Of a stretch of 64,000 nucleotides of DNA, positions 34,346 through 45,607 are shown piece after piece. Every line of letters begins with the position of its first letter. The stretch's first letter is position 1. The DNA is taken from NCBI GenBank assembly GCA_017607445.1, contig JAEVHH010000002.1:8028001-8092000 (forward strand), written 5' to 3'. Origin of the DNA: Histoplasma ohiense. Lineage: Eukaryota; Ascomycota; Eurotiomycetes; Onygenales; Ajellomycetaceae. The translations under genes and the position numbers were made by a program. Under the pieces are notes generated by a model that saw only the letters and a program-made list of their open reading frames with translations, ran no database searches and was not told where the DNA came from.

Positions 34346-36143
34346 CTATATGAGAAAGTCATTTATAGATTCCTAGTAATTGAACAAGTAAACACCAGAG
34401 TGATAGTTAAGTAACTGTTGATCAAATAAAGAGAAATTTGTCACAAACACAATGCTAGATGTGTAAGTAAATAATGTTAAAAAGAAATATTTTTAGCTGT
34501 TTATTCATCTAAACTTCACTGCTACTTTAAGGGGTTTATTGAGTTCTTTTAGATGATAAGTCAAACAGTATTAACTGTGAGATTCACTGTTTTATAAACA
34601 ACATAATCAGTTAACTAGTTAACCAATTAGTTATCAGCTTTTTTTATGTAATAGTTATGTTTGATATTTAAGGAGTTAAAACGAGTTATGGTAAACATTC
34701 TTTGGTCATTGGTGCGGGGATCAGAGTTCTAACTACAGAGTTCTCCGTAGCAATAATCTGGCAACAACTTGAAAACGCACCGCTAAACCCCAAATGGACG
34801 AGGGATACAAGAGTTGCATGTCCGGGCATCCCCACTCAATAATTCGTGGAGGGAGATTCTTAGGAAAAACTATCCGGCGCATTGGGGTATTACAAGCAAT
34901 CCGCCGGCCCCCTGCTACTGCAGCGGTCAAAACCGTAGTCTGGAGACCAATGCAATACCACCACGCAAATGATATTGTAGCAATGTCAGTTCCTGCGCCA
35001 AAAGGGCCTCCACTTCTGTAGGGCTGGCCAGGAAGCTAGCGGGCGGGGTTGCTGACTACAGTAGTGGTAGTCGCTGGCGATCTGATTCCCAGCTTTGTGG
35101 AGAAGTGAACAGCGACCAATGGCTGACCGATGACTAAACCTTGGAATGCTTCCGTGTAGCCCTGACAAACTAAACTTGGCGCCCAGCACCAAGGTAGTAA
35201 GTAAATCCTCACCAGCCACGCACGATCTGGCAGCGTTAACCACTTGACGAAAAGGTCATACTTTGGGGGAATGCTTGAACTTGCTCGGCCTTACAGCATG
35301 ACAGCTTCTCTTTACATTACAATCAGCCTGCAATTGGCTTGTAATTGATATTTATCGTCTAACAAAGATATGAACAAAGCAGAATGTTAGTCTCTTAAGA
35401 AGAGAAAGTGAAAATGTATCACAGAACCGCATCCTTTTTTTTTTTTCTATCTTTCTTTCTGTATTCTTCAGTAATTAGTTACCTAGGTGTGCCCATAGGT
35501 GGGGGCGCCTACCGTTACAGTGGGGCAACCAAGTTTGAAGTGGAAGTACTCTATCGTAGAAGTTAAAGTAGAGAAACTTTCTTAGTTGGTCAATCGATTA
35601 GAAAAGAAATTTTATACTGATGTCTGAACAATATACTAGTAAATATAGGAAGATCGAAGATTCTATATTAATATCTTAGTATATTGATATTTTAAATATT
35701 TTATTATCTTCTATTCTCTATAAAACTATTCATTATTTTATATGCAATTGTTTTTTACTATGTACTGTACTTGTAGAGAGTAACCAAACAGCCCCACACT
35801 TTTAGAATAGTAGTTTCTTATCGTCAACATCAGAAGTCAATTACCCCGCCATAGCAAATTGGCCTTCTTTCATGTTACAAGGGCTAAACTTTAATGTTCA
35901 GCACAAAAGTTCAAGTCAACCAATTGGTTACTAACTTACTTGTGAGTTTATAATTTAACAGTAGAATTAAATATCGTACAGTATTTTTATTGCATATCTT
36001 ATATATAATATGAAATTTACAAAAGCTATTTCATGTGCAATTGTCACTGTTAAAGTTGTGTAATGAAAAAAGAAGTAAGTTAGTTTACATTTTGTGACGC
36101 GTAGTCTCTCTCGCATTTGTTCAACTCATCCAGGGGTCAGATC
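34346..36143. other. Intergenic DNA, no supported feature
   Basis: AT-rich on both sides of a more GC-normal island (34.7-35.3 kb) whose short frames resemble nothing I know; it may be a decayed gene. A homopolymer T run lies near 35437. A weak inverted match between GTGGGGC at about 35520 and GCCCCAC at about 35790 was not strong enough to call. Confidence 0.45.
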
Positions 36144-36209
36144 TGTTGGACCACACCACCACCCGCCATGCTGGTAGTAAGGGGAATGAACCAATCCGAA
36201 CCCTCAACA
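36144..36209 (-). mobile_element. Solo LTR of the short-LTR (TRIM) family, 66 bp, TSD AGATC
   Basis: On the minus strand it reads TGTTGAGGGTTCGGATTGGT and then CTACCAGCATGG to a terminal CCAACA. It matches the TRIM LTRs except for a shortened 3' part. A perfect AGATC flanks it (36139-36143 and 36210-36214). It lies about 540 bp upstream of the CBP-like start codon. Confidence 0.85.
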
Positions 36210-36603
36210 AGATCAGGCGTCCGATCAGGTGATTGCTTTTAACCTTGGGATCCAGAGATCTCTCTATCTTTGTCCTGTCGATAATGGTTCCAGATTGAGT
36301 TTCGTTTAAAGTTCACAACTCAATTCGGCAGCTCCGCTGCATAACCTTCCTGGAACACCACTTTGAAACTCCTCACATGCTTATTACCGAGAAGGTGACG
36401 GAGTATTGAAGCAACCATATCATCAGAACACAGGCTTACCATGCGTCATTCTGAGGACCGATTTTCTTTACCAGGGTTGGAGAGCGGGTGAAATTAAGAT
36501 ACCTTACCCCGCAACTTTTTGGACCAGCAAGCGAGTGGACGAGTAGGCATTCTCCACACGCATCATCCAGACATTGGCAGCATTTGATCTCCGACAGGAG
36601 AGT

Positions 36604-36610
36604 TATAAAT
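36604..36610 (+). promoter_or_regulatory. TATA box candidate of the CBP-like gene
   Basis: TATAAAT about 145 bp upstream of the ATG at 36751, a plausible distance for a fungal gene with a ~110-nt 5' leader. Strongly expressed secreted-protein genes often have such a box. Confidence 0.5.
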
Positions 36611-36750
36611 ATCAGCTCCTTCACACTCAGGAATGGATGTCTTACCCTCAACATACAATCAGCAAGAGAAAACCCAGCGAAAATCACCTCCTCAATCAAG
36701 CATTCAAAAAATCTACGTTCTTTTCCAGAACAACCACTTCGTCATTCAAA

Positions 36751-37226
36751 ATGCTTTTCTCCAAGGTTATCGCTCCTGCTTTCATCCTCCTTGGTGCTGC
36801 CTCCGCTGCCCCGGGTGGCCTCGCGCCTGAGAATGCTTCTAAGCGTGATCAACCCACTGTTGGCGACGCCTTCGATAGGTACAATGAAGCTGTCAAAGTA
36901 TTCACGAGGCTTTCTTCCGCGGCGAATTGCAACTGGCCCAGTATGTAAACCCGCATTCCCCCATATAATTTATTCATAGGAGGAGCCCGCACTTATTGAC
37001 ATTGGCCAACAGGCTGTCTCAGCTCACTTTCTGCATCATCCGCCGCCTGCATTGCTGCTGTTGGAGAGCTTGGCTTGGGTAAGTTTAGTTTTTGTCTTCT
37101 CTCCCTCAAGTTCTCCCATTTTGGCTTGAACATGACTAACTTGCCCTAGATATTCCCCTGGACCTCGCTTGCGCGGCTACTGCAACCACTAGCGCCACTG
37201 AGGCATGCAAGGGCTGCTTGTGGTAA
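36751..37226 (+). CDS. Small secreted six-cysteine protein, CBP (calcium-binding protein)-like, 110 aa
   Basis: Three exons: 36751-36940, 37013-37078 and 37150-37226, with GT-AG introns of 72 and 71 bp and consistent phases. The product starts with a typical signal peptide (hydrophobic core, predicted cleavage after an Ala-rich ASAA at about residue 20). It leaves a ~90-residue mature chain with exactly six cysteines, one at the end of exon 1, two in exon 2 and three in exon 3, and the stop follows just after a CX2C pair. Size, signal peptide and cysteine number fit the fungal CBP family, whose Histoplasma member CBP1 is a secreted disulfide-bonded dimer required for virulence in macrophages. 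Assignment rests on this architecture, not on an alignment. It could be another small cysteine-rich effector. It sits in a repeat-rich, gene-poor interval. Confidence 0.7.
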
Positions 37227-38242
37227 AAGGCAGCGATTATAGCGCCCACTGAGAAACGTCCATTTAGCGACCACGTGATTGTATTCTATTGCTGTCATGC
37301 ATTTCAAGAGAGGTCAATATCTTGTTTTCTGCTACGTTACTTTGTATATACGTTGTCCTTGAATGTAAATATATCTGCCAAGTTGCTCTTCCCAACTGGG
37401 GCGATTGTATATACACCTGGTATGCAAATACAAACAAATCATACCCTCTTCTTGCCTCTCACCAGCATCATCATCATCACTATTCAATTATAAGATGTAT
37501 AGAATCAAAACAATGATATCTATCTCAGTATTTCTCAATATTTTTCTAGTGAATAAAAGTTATCTAATAGTAGTAACAGAATTAAGCTTAGAATCAAACA
37601 ATTCTTAGACAGTGGCGGAAATCCACTCCTTCTCTTTATCCATTTTGCTTCCGCTATTCCGCCCTGTTATCCTTTGTTCTTCTGCTTCTGCCTCTTCTGC
37701 CTCTTCCCCCTCCCTTGGCGACTGTTCCTTTCGTTTATTGGAAGGTATATCCCATAAAATCCTTCTACTAAGTATGGATAACTGGATAAACTCAGCGGAC
37801 GTCCGACATTTATGAGACTAACTAAATGGTCAAATATTCGATCTTAGTGGATAACCAACTACTCTTAGTAGTACTTGATTCTTCTCAATTATTCTCGATA
37901 AATACAACTAAAAAAAATATCGATCCCAGTTTTTATACTAGTACTGTTCAATGAAAACCTAATTAGACCTTTTATATCTGCTCTATATTTCCATGTTCTG
38001 TTGTATTATTTATTTATTTTTTTGAAAATTGCAATTTCCATGTACTGTACATACCTCTTAGTTATTCGAGACCACGATAGAAAAGTTATCTGTTGTGGTG
38101 ATAATTACATTGTGGTGAGGCGCACCAAACACCTTGGGAGTTAGTCATGGCAGTTCCGGGCGAGCAATCTCATTACACCCGTGGGCCCTTGGATGAGGAG
38201 GAGGACGTGGTGATCCCCTGGTACTAGATTCGCCCAACTGCG

Positions 38243-38243
38243 C

Positions 38244-38286
<43 letters not shown>
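38243..38286 (+). repeat. (CAA)n microsatellite
   Basis: About fourteen perfect CAA units, directly following a GC-richer stretch. Confidence 0.95.
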
Positions 38287-38394
38287 TCCACCTCACATCC
38301 AAAGCCCCATTCGGTGCCGCAAGGCACATCCCTGTGTGGACAATGTTATTGCTTTTCTTCGGCGGGGACCAATGTCAACTGAATGAACCCGCGT

Positions 38395-38430
38395 CTTGTA
38401 CAGTACATGTACAGTACATGTACATGTACA
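38395..38430. repeat. Palindromic TGTACA/GTACAT repeat cluster
   Basis: Overlapping TGTACA, AGTACATGTAC and ACATGTACATGTACA units, almost self-complementary, able to form several alternative hairpins. Confidence 0.8.
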
Positions 38431-39452
38431 CAGAACAGAAATATATCCAAAAGGTCCCCTCCGCTGCCATGGGGGTCCATGAGGACCATGTCTCCTATGC
38501 AGTGTGCCCGTGGTCTGTGGCATGAATAGACATGAACAATGATTCACTTCTCACCTGGACAGTTTCTGATCTCTGTGAGAAGATGTGGCTATTCTATTCT
38601 TTTTCATATTATACTACTATAGAATCTGTCCTCGCTGACACAATCCTGATTCTTACATTCAATATGATTACCGCGGCCTTGGATTGAATCCGCCAAACCA
38701 GGATCTCTCAGTGGCTCGACGGAAAAGGTCTGGATCATTTTTCAATCAGGTCATTGCTTTTTGCGGCAAGCATATGCTCGACTCGTTGGCTCTTGTTGCT
38801 CTTTGAGAAGCTGTCTCCACCGCTTGTTGTCTTGAGAGAAACGCGAATGAAAAAGTAACACGGAATCACAGGGCAGGAAGTGATGCCGATGGCGGGTTTT
38901 GATTATGATTGTGATTGTTATTCTCCTACATGGTGCAATAATACTTAATTCCCCCTACTGCTCGACCTCTAGTAGATACCCTCACCGTGCGTGTCGAACC
39001 CTTCGTCTGATGGGTGGTCTCAAGAAACTACTGCCTTACCTTTCTGGCACCCCACTCCCACTCAAGTCTTATAAGACCAAATAATGATAATAATAAATAA
39101 ACTCCCAGCTATACCAGATCCCGCGGACCCTTAGCATTATGGCTTGACATCGTGCACTGTCATTGGCACTTGTTACCTGCGGTCTTGTTGCATGCTTCTC
39201 ATCTGCACACAATCATGAAGGAGCTCGTCATCCCGCTCCTCTAAAAATGTGATATATATGTGCTGAGGTTCTGAAGGAAACTATATTTTCCTATATCATT
39301 TCTGTCCACTTCAAGTTAGTTAAATCTCTATGCTACGCTCGGTTGAGCAATCTTTTACCCGCGACGTCTCGATTCAGTGCAGGTCGACCTCGAAGAAATG
39401 ACTGTTGGCCACCTTCATTCTCCCTACCCGCAATCCCAGTCTTGCCGTTCAA

Positions 39453-41132
39453 GATGGTCCTGTCAATAATCCGCGCGAGCTGGCAGTGTTATACTGCGCT
39501 CGAGAGGCGCAATATAGCCCTCTACATCCTGGGCATTATTCTCTACAAATTCGGGCTGGAGGCTTTCAATGGATCCATTGTCTCTCTGGCCACCAACAGA
39601 TATATGACTATGACGCGTTGGTCTCTAACTCGACCCCCAAAACCTTTGAACGAGTCGGGCTCCTTACTGGACTTAACCAAGCCTTCCAGTGCATAGGTGC
39701 CATCCTTATAGCACCCCTCGTCCGGAGAGATCCCACAAAATTAGTCTTGGCAATCTCCGTTCTCGTTTTTGTTCTCTTCACCGCACTGCTCCTGATCGTG
39801 GATGCCAGTACTGGCGGGAAATTCATGCCCAAGAGTTTCCAGCATAGGAATCCCAGGAAAGATTTTACCTAATATTTCAAGTACAACACAGACGGGTTAA
39901 TTCCCATCTACTCAGTTACTGCTATCGCCTACGGGATGGTAGAACTGATCAGTCGTGTCATTCCAAGAGATATTGTGGGAGGAAATGTCCAGAAACTTCG
40001 TCGGCTGGATGCATTAGTTCACATCTTTTATGAAATTGCTGGAACTGGCGGCGCATTCTGCACAGCCCTGGCCCTAATCCCGAATCTAGGAAATAACTAT
40101 TCTTTCATAATCACCCCCGTTTGTTTTGCCATGGCCGCCTGTACATGGTACTCTATAACCAACCTGGACTTCAAGCCTCAAGTACAAGAAGTGCTTTCCG
40201 AACATCCTGCATACGTCAAATCAATCGTCGGGTCATTTCTACTCTTCTTCGAATCATTCTGGACGGGCAGCAAGCTCATATTCACTAATCGGCGGTTCAT
40301 CTGGCTGTTGCCCGGATACGCCATTGTGTTGTATGGCCACCGCTACCTGGAAAATGGGATAGCACCGGCAATAGCCCGACGATACCTGGGCAATTCAGCC
40401 TGGTCGCAGCTGATCGTTGGGGGCTCGAATTTGGGCGAACTGATAGGTGCCTCATTCGTGTTCTTTTTCACGAACCTCATTACCACCCCCATTCCATGGA
40501 TCCGGCTTGACGCGGTATAGTTGTTGATAGTATGGTACTTGCCATTTTGGCACCCCCCGGCGGGCCAGGTTGGTTATGCCTGGATAGCCGGCACCACGTT
40601 TCTCCCCATATCTATCGGCTGGGCTGCCGGCGATGTCCCTCTCGCTGCATACATCGAGGCGACACTTGCGCGCGTGGAGTCTAAGACACGGAATGTCTCC
40701 GCCTTGGGCGCCGTGATGGCGTTCCTCTACACCACCTACATTGTCCTGTACGCCATCACTTCCCCGGCTCTAGGCTCGTACATAGACCACGTCTTCAACG
40801 AATCTGGTGGAGCCGAGAATGGCGGCGACATACACGTAGCGATACTGAACATAGGCGCGGTTCAAATTACCATCCTGGCGGTGGTTATTTTGGGCGCGAC
40901 ATTTGTACCCCAGGGGGCCGTCGCATTTAACCCAGAGATATTGTTCGACCAGAAGCTGGACACGGAAATAGCCAAGCCTAGCAAGCTGGATGACGGGATC
41001 GACATGCCGAAGCGCCGCAAGGATAGGGAATATACTCATGACTACTCAACCCTCAATGGCAGCAGTCACACTAGTCGTCATGAAGTCTATGATGGCGGAA
41101 GTCGGCACCAGCGTTATGCGAATGTAGCATAG
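39453..41132 (+). pseudogene. Decayed MFS-type transporter gene
   Basis: A recognisable multi-span membrane transporter of about 540 residues, read in pieces. Frame 1 from 39453 gives the first span (ALERRNIALYILGIILYKFG, then EAFNGSIVSLATNRY). The reading shifts frame at about 39600 to continue DYDALVSNSTPKTFERVGLL. An in-frame TAA occurs at 39870-39872 and a TAG at 40518-40520, with clear membrane-span sequence on both sides of each (YFKYNTDGLIPIYSVTAIAY after the first, LLIVWYLPFW after the second). No GT-AG intron could remove these lesions. Both stops could come from CAA/CAG by C-to-T change. The tail (after about 40970) is hydrophilic. The family resembles an uncharacterised fungal major-facilitator group; substrate unknown. 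Sequencing error is the alternative, but three independent lesions make it unlikely. Confidence 0.75.
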
Positions 41133-42025
41133 GCTGCTTGTATCGTTCCCATTTTTGATTGGTTGATTGATTTATTTATATACGTTCATTTAGTAGCATG
41201 GTTCAACAAGCCCCTCGTCATTTTCAACTTTTCTGATATGGGCATTTGTGTTACCTCTGACTCTATTCCCCGCACTACTCATCTCCTATGTAGTAAAGAC
41301 ATATTGTTTACCCCTGTTTTGATACCCCTTGTGCTAAATCAGACACGCAGAAAAATTTATGCCCTCCAGCTCACTGGCGCTGGCAAGCAGTCAATATTAA
41401 TGATATTCTCCCTTGCATTCTCTCATTTGATCTACGTTCCAGCCACTACATATACTGTACGTATAAAATGTGTGTTGTGGTTTTCCTATTTATGTGCCTG
41501 GGTTAGAAAGATAGATAGATGCCGGTATGTATGCCTCCTCAACAGCAGTTAAGAGCCCTGTTCAATGACGCAATTCACCAATCAAAAGGATCGGACAAAT
41601 GAACGTGTTACAAATATTTCATATGACTAGTTGTAGAAGCCTTGCAACTTGGTCGAGAAATCTATATCTTTGGAAAGTGAACTTTACTCTAACAAATAAC
41701 GGAGTCTCGCAGCACAGAACCATCCTGTGTAGCTCTCGAGAAGAGGGAAGAAATTTCTATTCCCGTACTATATTCTATGAGATGAGTCATTAATAGCTGG
41801 CAGGATGTGTGAAGCGAGAAAGGCAAAAAGAAAGAGTTTTGATGTAAAAAAAAAGGGACAGAAGAAAGCAGCAACAAGCATGAGTGCGCAGACATGTATT
41901 TTGCATCATGAATAAAACGGGAAGGCTTATGAAACATGAAGAGTGCCCAAATGAGGAACAAAAATAAAAATAAACATAAACATAAAAAGCTACAATGAAA
42001 AAGGAAATACGACGACGACCGCACC
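41133..42025. other. Intergenic region, ~0.9 kb
   Basis: 3' flanks of the decayed transporter gene and of the minus-strand ARPC3 gene. Short frames on both strands are unsupported. Confidence 0.5.
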
Positions 42026-43024
42026 TCAAAGGTGTTTGCCCATAAACTTTCGTTTGGCAAAAGCCAGCCACCACTAGAAGAGTTCAAGTCAGCCATTGAT
42101 GTGCGGAGATGCAATGGATGCGGCGAAGAAAGAAATGAATCTCCTGTACGGTACCTTCGACGGCCCGACGCCCCCAGGGTACAAACGGGAATGTAATCGG
42201 AGGGCAAGTTCTTGTCGGACTTGGGAAATATACCTAGAGTACGGCAGGTAAGTTTTCAGTCAGAAAGACAAAACGATATAGACTCCTGGAGCTTGGCGTA
42301 CTGTCTTAAGGTCTCTGCGTCCTGGCGATCGCGCGGAGGTTCGAACGCCTGGTTAAGGGGGAAAGATGCATCCCCGGGGATTGCGAAGTGGTCGAGTGAG
42401 GTGTTGATAAGGACCTGTATTGATCAAGCGACGGATTAGCGACCGCAACAGGATATGATCCAAACACGATCTCCCAGAGGGTAATAACTATTTTATTTTA
42501 ATTTTTAATTTTTAATTTTAATTGAGCCTTATCCTTGCAACAAACATGTACCTTTTCCGCCTCTCTCGGTGCCATGCCTGGCTTCACTTTCGTCAGACAC
42601 TCGCTTATGAAGAGGATGCCATATATCAGCATGCGGTCAGCGGGACCCTTGATTTCAAAATTGCGGAAGAACGTGTTCGCGCGGTACAGGGAGAGGATTT
42701 CATCGAGGCAGTCGTACGATTCGCTATCGGGGTCTATATCGAATTCCGCGGTGCCGGGAGCCAGCTGGGGTAGAGTGTAGGCGGGGCCACGCGTTCGGGT
42801 GCGAAGCGGCAGGAGAGGGAAATTTCCTGATTCATGTGAGAAATACGCGGCTGCATTTGGTCTACTCTAGTGGTGCACATAGATATATGTTCATATGGTA
42901 AATACCTATGGTTGGGACATCTGCCTCCTGGAGGAAGATAGAGTGGTACGCCTGGTGTTGAAGGATCAGCGGGGTTCAATGAAGGAATGAATAATGAGGA
43001 ACAGAGGACCAAACCAACAGGCAT
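42026..43024 (-). CDS. arc18: Arp2/3 complex subunit 3 (ARPC3, p21-Arc), 188 aa, six exons
   Basis: Subunit of the Arp2/3 actin nucleator, at cortical actin patches and sites of endocytosis. Model: complement of 42026-42073, 42155-42233, 42302-42414, 42552-42826, 42906-42951 and 43019-43024. All junctions are GT-AG, all phases agree and the total is 188 aa, the family length. The first coding exon is just ATG CCT; joined to exon 2 it gives MPAYHS, the usual ARPC3 start. Diagnostic blocks: GNFPLLPLRT, ESYDCLDEILSLYRANTFFR, NFEIKGPADRMLIYGILFIS, ECLTKVKPGM, FPLNQAFEPPRDRQDAETLR, then WWLAFAKRKFMGKHL at the C-terminus. Because exons are short, simple open-frame scans show only shadows of this gene. 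It diverges from RFC3 with about 400 bp between starts. Confidence 0.93.
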
Positions 43025-43422
43025 CTTCAAACAAGCTAAATCTCCCTGTGTATATCCTTGAGAATTACTAGCTAGATCATTATTCCTTAGAAGTTTCTCG
43101 TTGTCGTCGGCTCCATCAACGGCGTTTCACTCGCTGAAGTCTGAAGCTGCGGCTCTTGGGCAATGTCCATTCGGCGAGACACTAGTCCCATTTAGTGCTG
43201 CTTAGTGAATTAGTTTTTCCGCCTCCGGACTGCTTAACGCGGTCTGATTTCGCGGCTCAACGCGTCAGATGGTGGAGCTTTTGAAGAATATCATGTTCAC
43301 CACGGATGTGTTGGTTATTGCGCATATTCTCCCCAATTGCTGCAGCATATATACGTTTTAAATTTTAGATTTCTGGAGGAGAACTTGTACAGCATACCTT
43401 CTTTCTATCTCGCCGCCACACC
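43025..43422. promoter_or_regulatory. Bidirectional promoter region between ARPC3 and rfc3
   Basis: 398 bp between divergent ATGs. No long frame. Contains GC-richer blocks near 43080-43270 and no obvious TATA box. Confidence 0.5.
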
Positions 43423-44923
43423 ATGTCGGACTTCGATGGTGAAATGGATGTGGACGACCCGCCTTCCAAAAATGCTGCCCAGTTCAGCTCCGATAATACC
43501 GATGGAAGAGGCAAAAGAATAGCCGCGGATCTTCCCATCGAAGCAGAGGACGTTCTGCCATGGTATTATTTCCTCTGGATCTTATCATTTCCACCCCCCA
43601 TTTCCAGCGGGAGAAGCAGCTAATAGTTTTCTCGAACAGGGTCGAAAAGTACCGCCCAAATACCCTAGAAGATGTATCCGGACACCACGATATCATTAGT
43701 ACTATTAACAGATTTATCGATAAAAATGTAAATGATCCAGGCCATTCCAATGCCCCGAACATTGACTAGACTAATCCCTTGTTTGTCCAGCGATTGCCTC
43801 ATTTGCTCCTCTACGGTCCCCCAGGCACGGGAAAAACGTCGACCATCCTTGCCCTAGCACGGCGGATATATGGGGTGAAGAATATGCGACAGATGGTCCT
43901 GGAGTTAAATGCCAGCGATGACAGAGGAATTGACGTTGTAAGAGACCAGATCAAAACATTCGCTAGTTCGTCATCCACCCCTTTAGATATTCACTTAGTA
44001 ACTTAGGTCTTATGAAACTAACAAGTATTTCCTATCCCAGGCACCAAACAAATATTCTCTGTGGCTCCATCTACCAAGTCAGAATCAACCCTTGGAGCGT
44101 TCAAATTAATCATCCTTGATGAAGCCGATGCGATGACAGCAACTGCGCAGATGGCACTCCGCCGCATCATGGAAAAATACACCGCAAACACTCGATTTTG
44201 TATCATAGCAAACTATACACACAAGCTCTCTCCCGCTCTACTGTCGCGATGCACGCGATTCCGATTTAGTCCGTTGAAGGAGGAAGATATCCGCGTGCTA
44301 GTAGACCAGGTTGTCGAGAAGGAGCGGGTGCGGATACAGCCGGAAGCAATCGACAGCCTTGTGCAGTTGAGCAAGGGAGACATGAGACGAGCATTGAACG
44401 TACTCCAGGCATGCCACGCAAGCAGTAAGCCGACCAAGGCGATTTCCTCTTAATACTGACCAGGATATCGGGTTTCTGACCAATATGATTTTTATTGTCT
44501 GCTTGCCCAGGTATACCCCTTCCCATGAAAAATGGCCCGAAAGCCCAGCCCACTTCCGAACACGTAACCATAACCGATGAAACTATCTATATTTGCATCG
44601 CAACCCCACATCCATCCGATATTAAAACGATTATCACCACATTATTAACAACCAGCGACGTGACATCATGTTTGAACACTATCAAAACATTGAAATCGAC
44701 TAAGGGACTTGCCTTGGCGGATATCTTGACCTCAATATCGACAGAGCTGCAACGCATTGAAGTGCCTGCCGCAACACGAATAGTCTGGATGGAAGGGCTT
44801 GCAGATATCGAATGGCGCCTAGCCGGTGGTGGAGGGGAGATGGTGCAAACAGGTGGGTTGGTTGGAGTAGTACGCGGGGGATGCGAATTAGCAGGAAGTT
44901 TAGATGTTCGTCAAAATCCCTGA
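43423..44923 (+). CDS. rfc3: Replication factor C subunit 3 (clamp loader), 399 aa, five exons
   Basis: AAA+ subunit of the RFC clamp loader, which opens PCNA and loads it at primer-template junctions in the nucleus. Model: 43423-43562, 43640-43727, 43791-43965, 44041-44424 and 44511-44923. Phases agree and give 399 aa. Motifs: [15 protein letters not shown] (RFC box I) at about residues 48-62, Walker A GPPGTGKT at 85-92, [13 protein letters not shown], Walker B LIILDEAD at 157-164 and the SRC arginine-finger motif at 203-205. The C-terminal collar domain follows. Splices are supported by the junctions [29 protein letters not shown] and CHAS/SIPLPM. The ~47-residue acidic N-terminal extension is typical of fungal orthologues. 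Confidence 0.94.
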
Positions 44924-45607
44924 TAATTTGGAACATATAATAATCATTCATCCAACCGTCACGTCCCTCCAATTGCAATATTTCGCTACAAAAAATCCAA
45001 CCTCAGGTAAAACATTATCGCCCGAGAAAATAGGGAACCCCGCCGCTAGGGGATTTTTGCGACAAGGCGGGAGTGGGGGCAAGCTCAGCGCACACTCCAG
45101 CAAAAGTCGAGAAGTGGGGCAAAAATTCAATGCAGGATGGTGGTGAACAATACGGCATTATCCCCAATCGCCATATCGGCATTGACCTTTCAAACCGATT
45201 GCACTCACTCTACCTAGCGTGTGGCTTGTAGGAATAGGATGGGGAAAGACGTTGTAGAAGCAGAGGGGATTTCCATAAATGATAAAATAACGTAATTGAA
45301 AAGAGGCCTCATACTGGGCAAGGTTTGTCTGTATCCATGCGATCGATCAATGGCATCCAGGCATGGCCGTGTGTCTCTTCCCCCGCCCATCTCGTTTGCT
45401 TTCTCTGTGACATGGTTCCTGGTAACATAAAACATTCGCTTGGTACACCCTTCCCGTACATTCTGGCTCACCTCGTTCATCTGCTCGTTCTTCCACTCCC
45501 TTCTTTCGCCGATAATACTCCCTAGCCCTAGGCATTCAATCCTCTTCCAGGCGCGAGAACCCAATTGCATCACACCGTACCCCGCAACCTAGAGTCAGCT
45601 TCCCGTC
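44924..45607. other. Intergenic region between rfc3 and the phosphatase gene
   Basis: About 680 bp. Pyrimidine-rich segments near 45470-45560 just upstream of the phosphatase start are likely promoter/5' UTR. No gene seen. Confidence 0.5.

Larger units (their letters stand above)
37227..39452. other. Intergenic region, 2.2 kb
   Basis: No gene supported. It holds a (CAA)n microsatellite (38243-38286) and a palindromic TGTACA-rich cluster (38395-38430). The segment 37480-38080 is AT-rich. Confidence 0.5.

Noticed and set aside
35510..35800. Possible MITE with GTGGGGC-type ends
   Set aside because: Only about 7 to 10 bases match between the ends and no target duplication was found.
37605..37640. 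CAGTGGCGGAAATCCACTCC as a transposon end
   Set aside because: It resembles some hAT-type ends, but no inverted partner was found within 2 kb.
41689..42207. Minus-strand frame of 172 codons
   Set aside because: It overlaps the last two exons of ARPC3 in another reading frame and has a low-complexity Phe/Leu-rich segment. The ARPC3 model accounts for the coding signal.
42212..43030. Plus- and minus-strand frames at this locus as independent genes
   Set aside because: They are shadows or unspliced parts of the six-exon ARPC3 gene.
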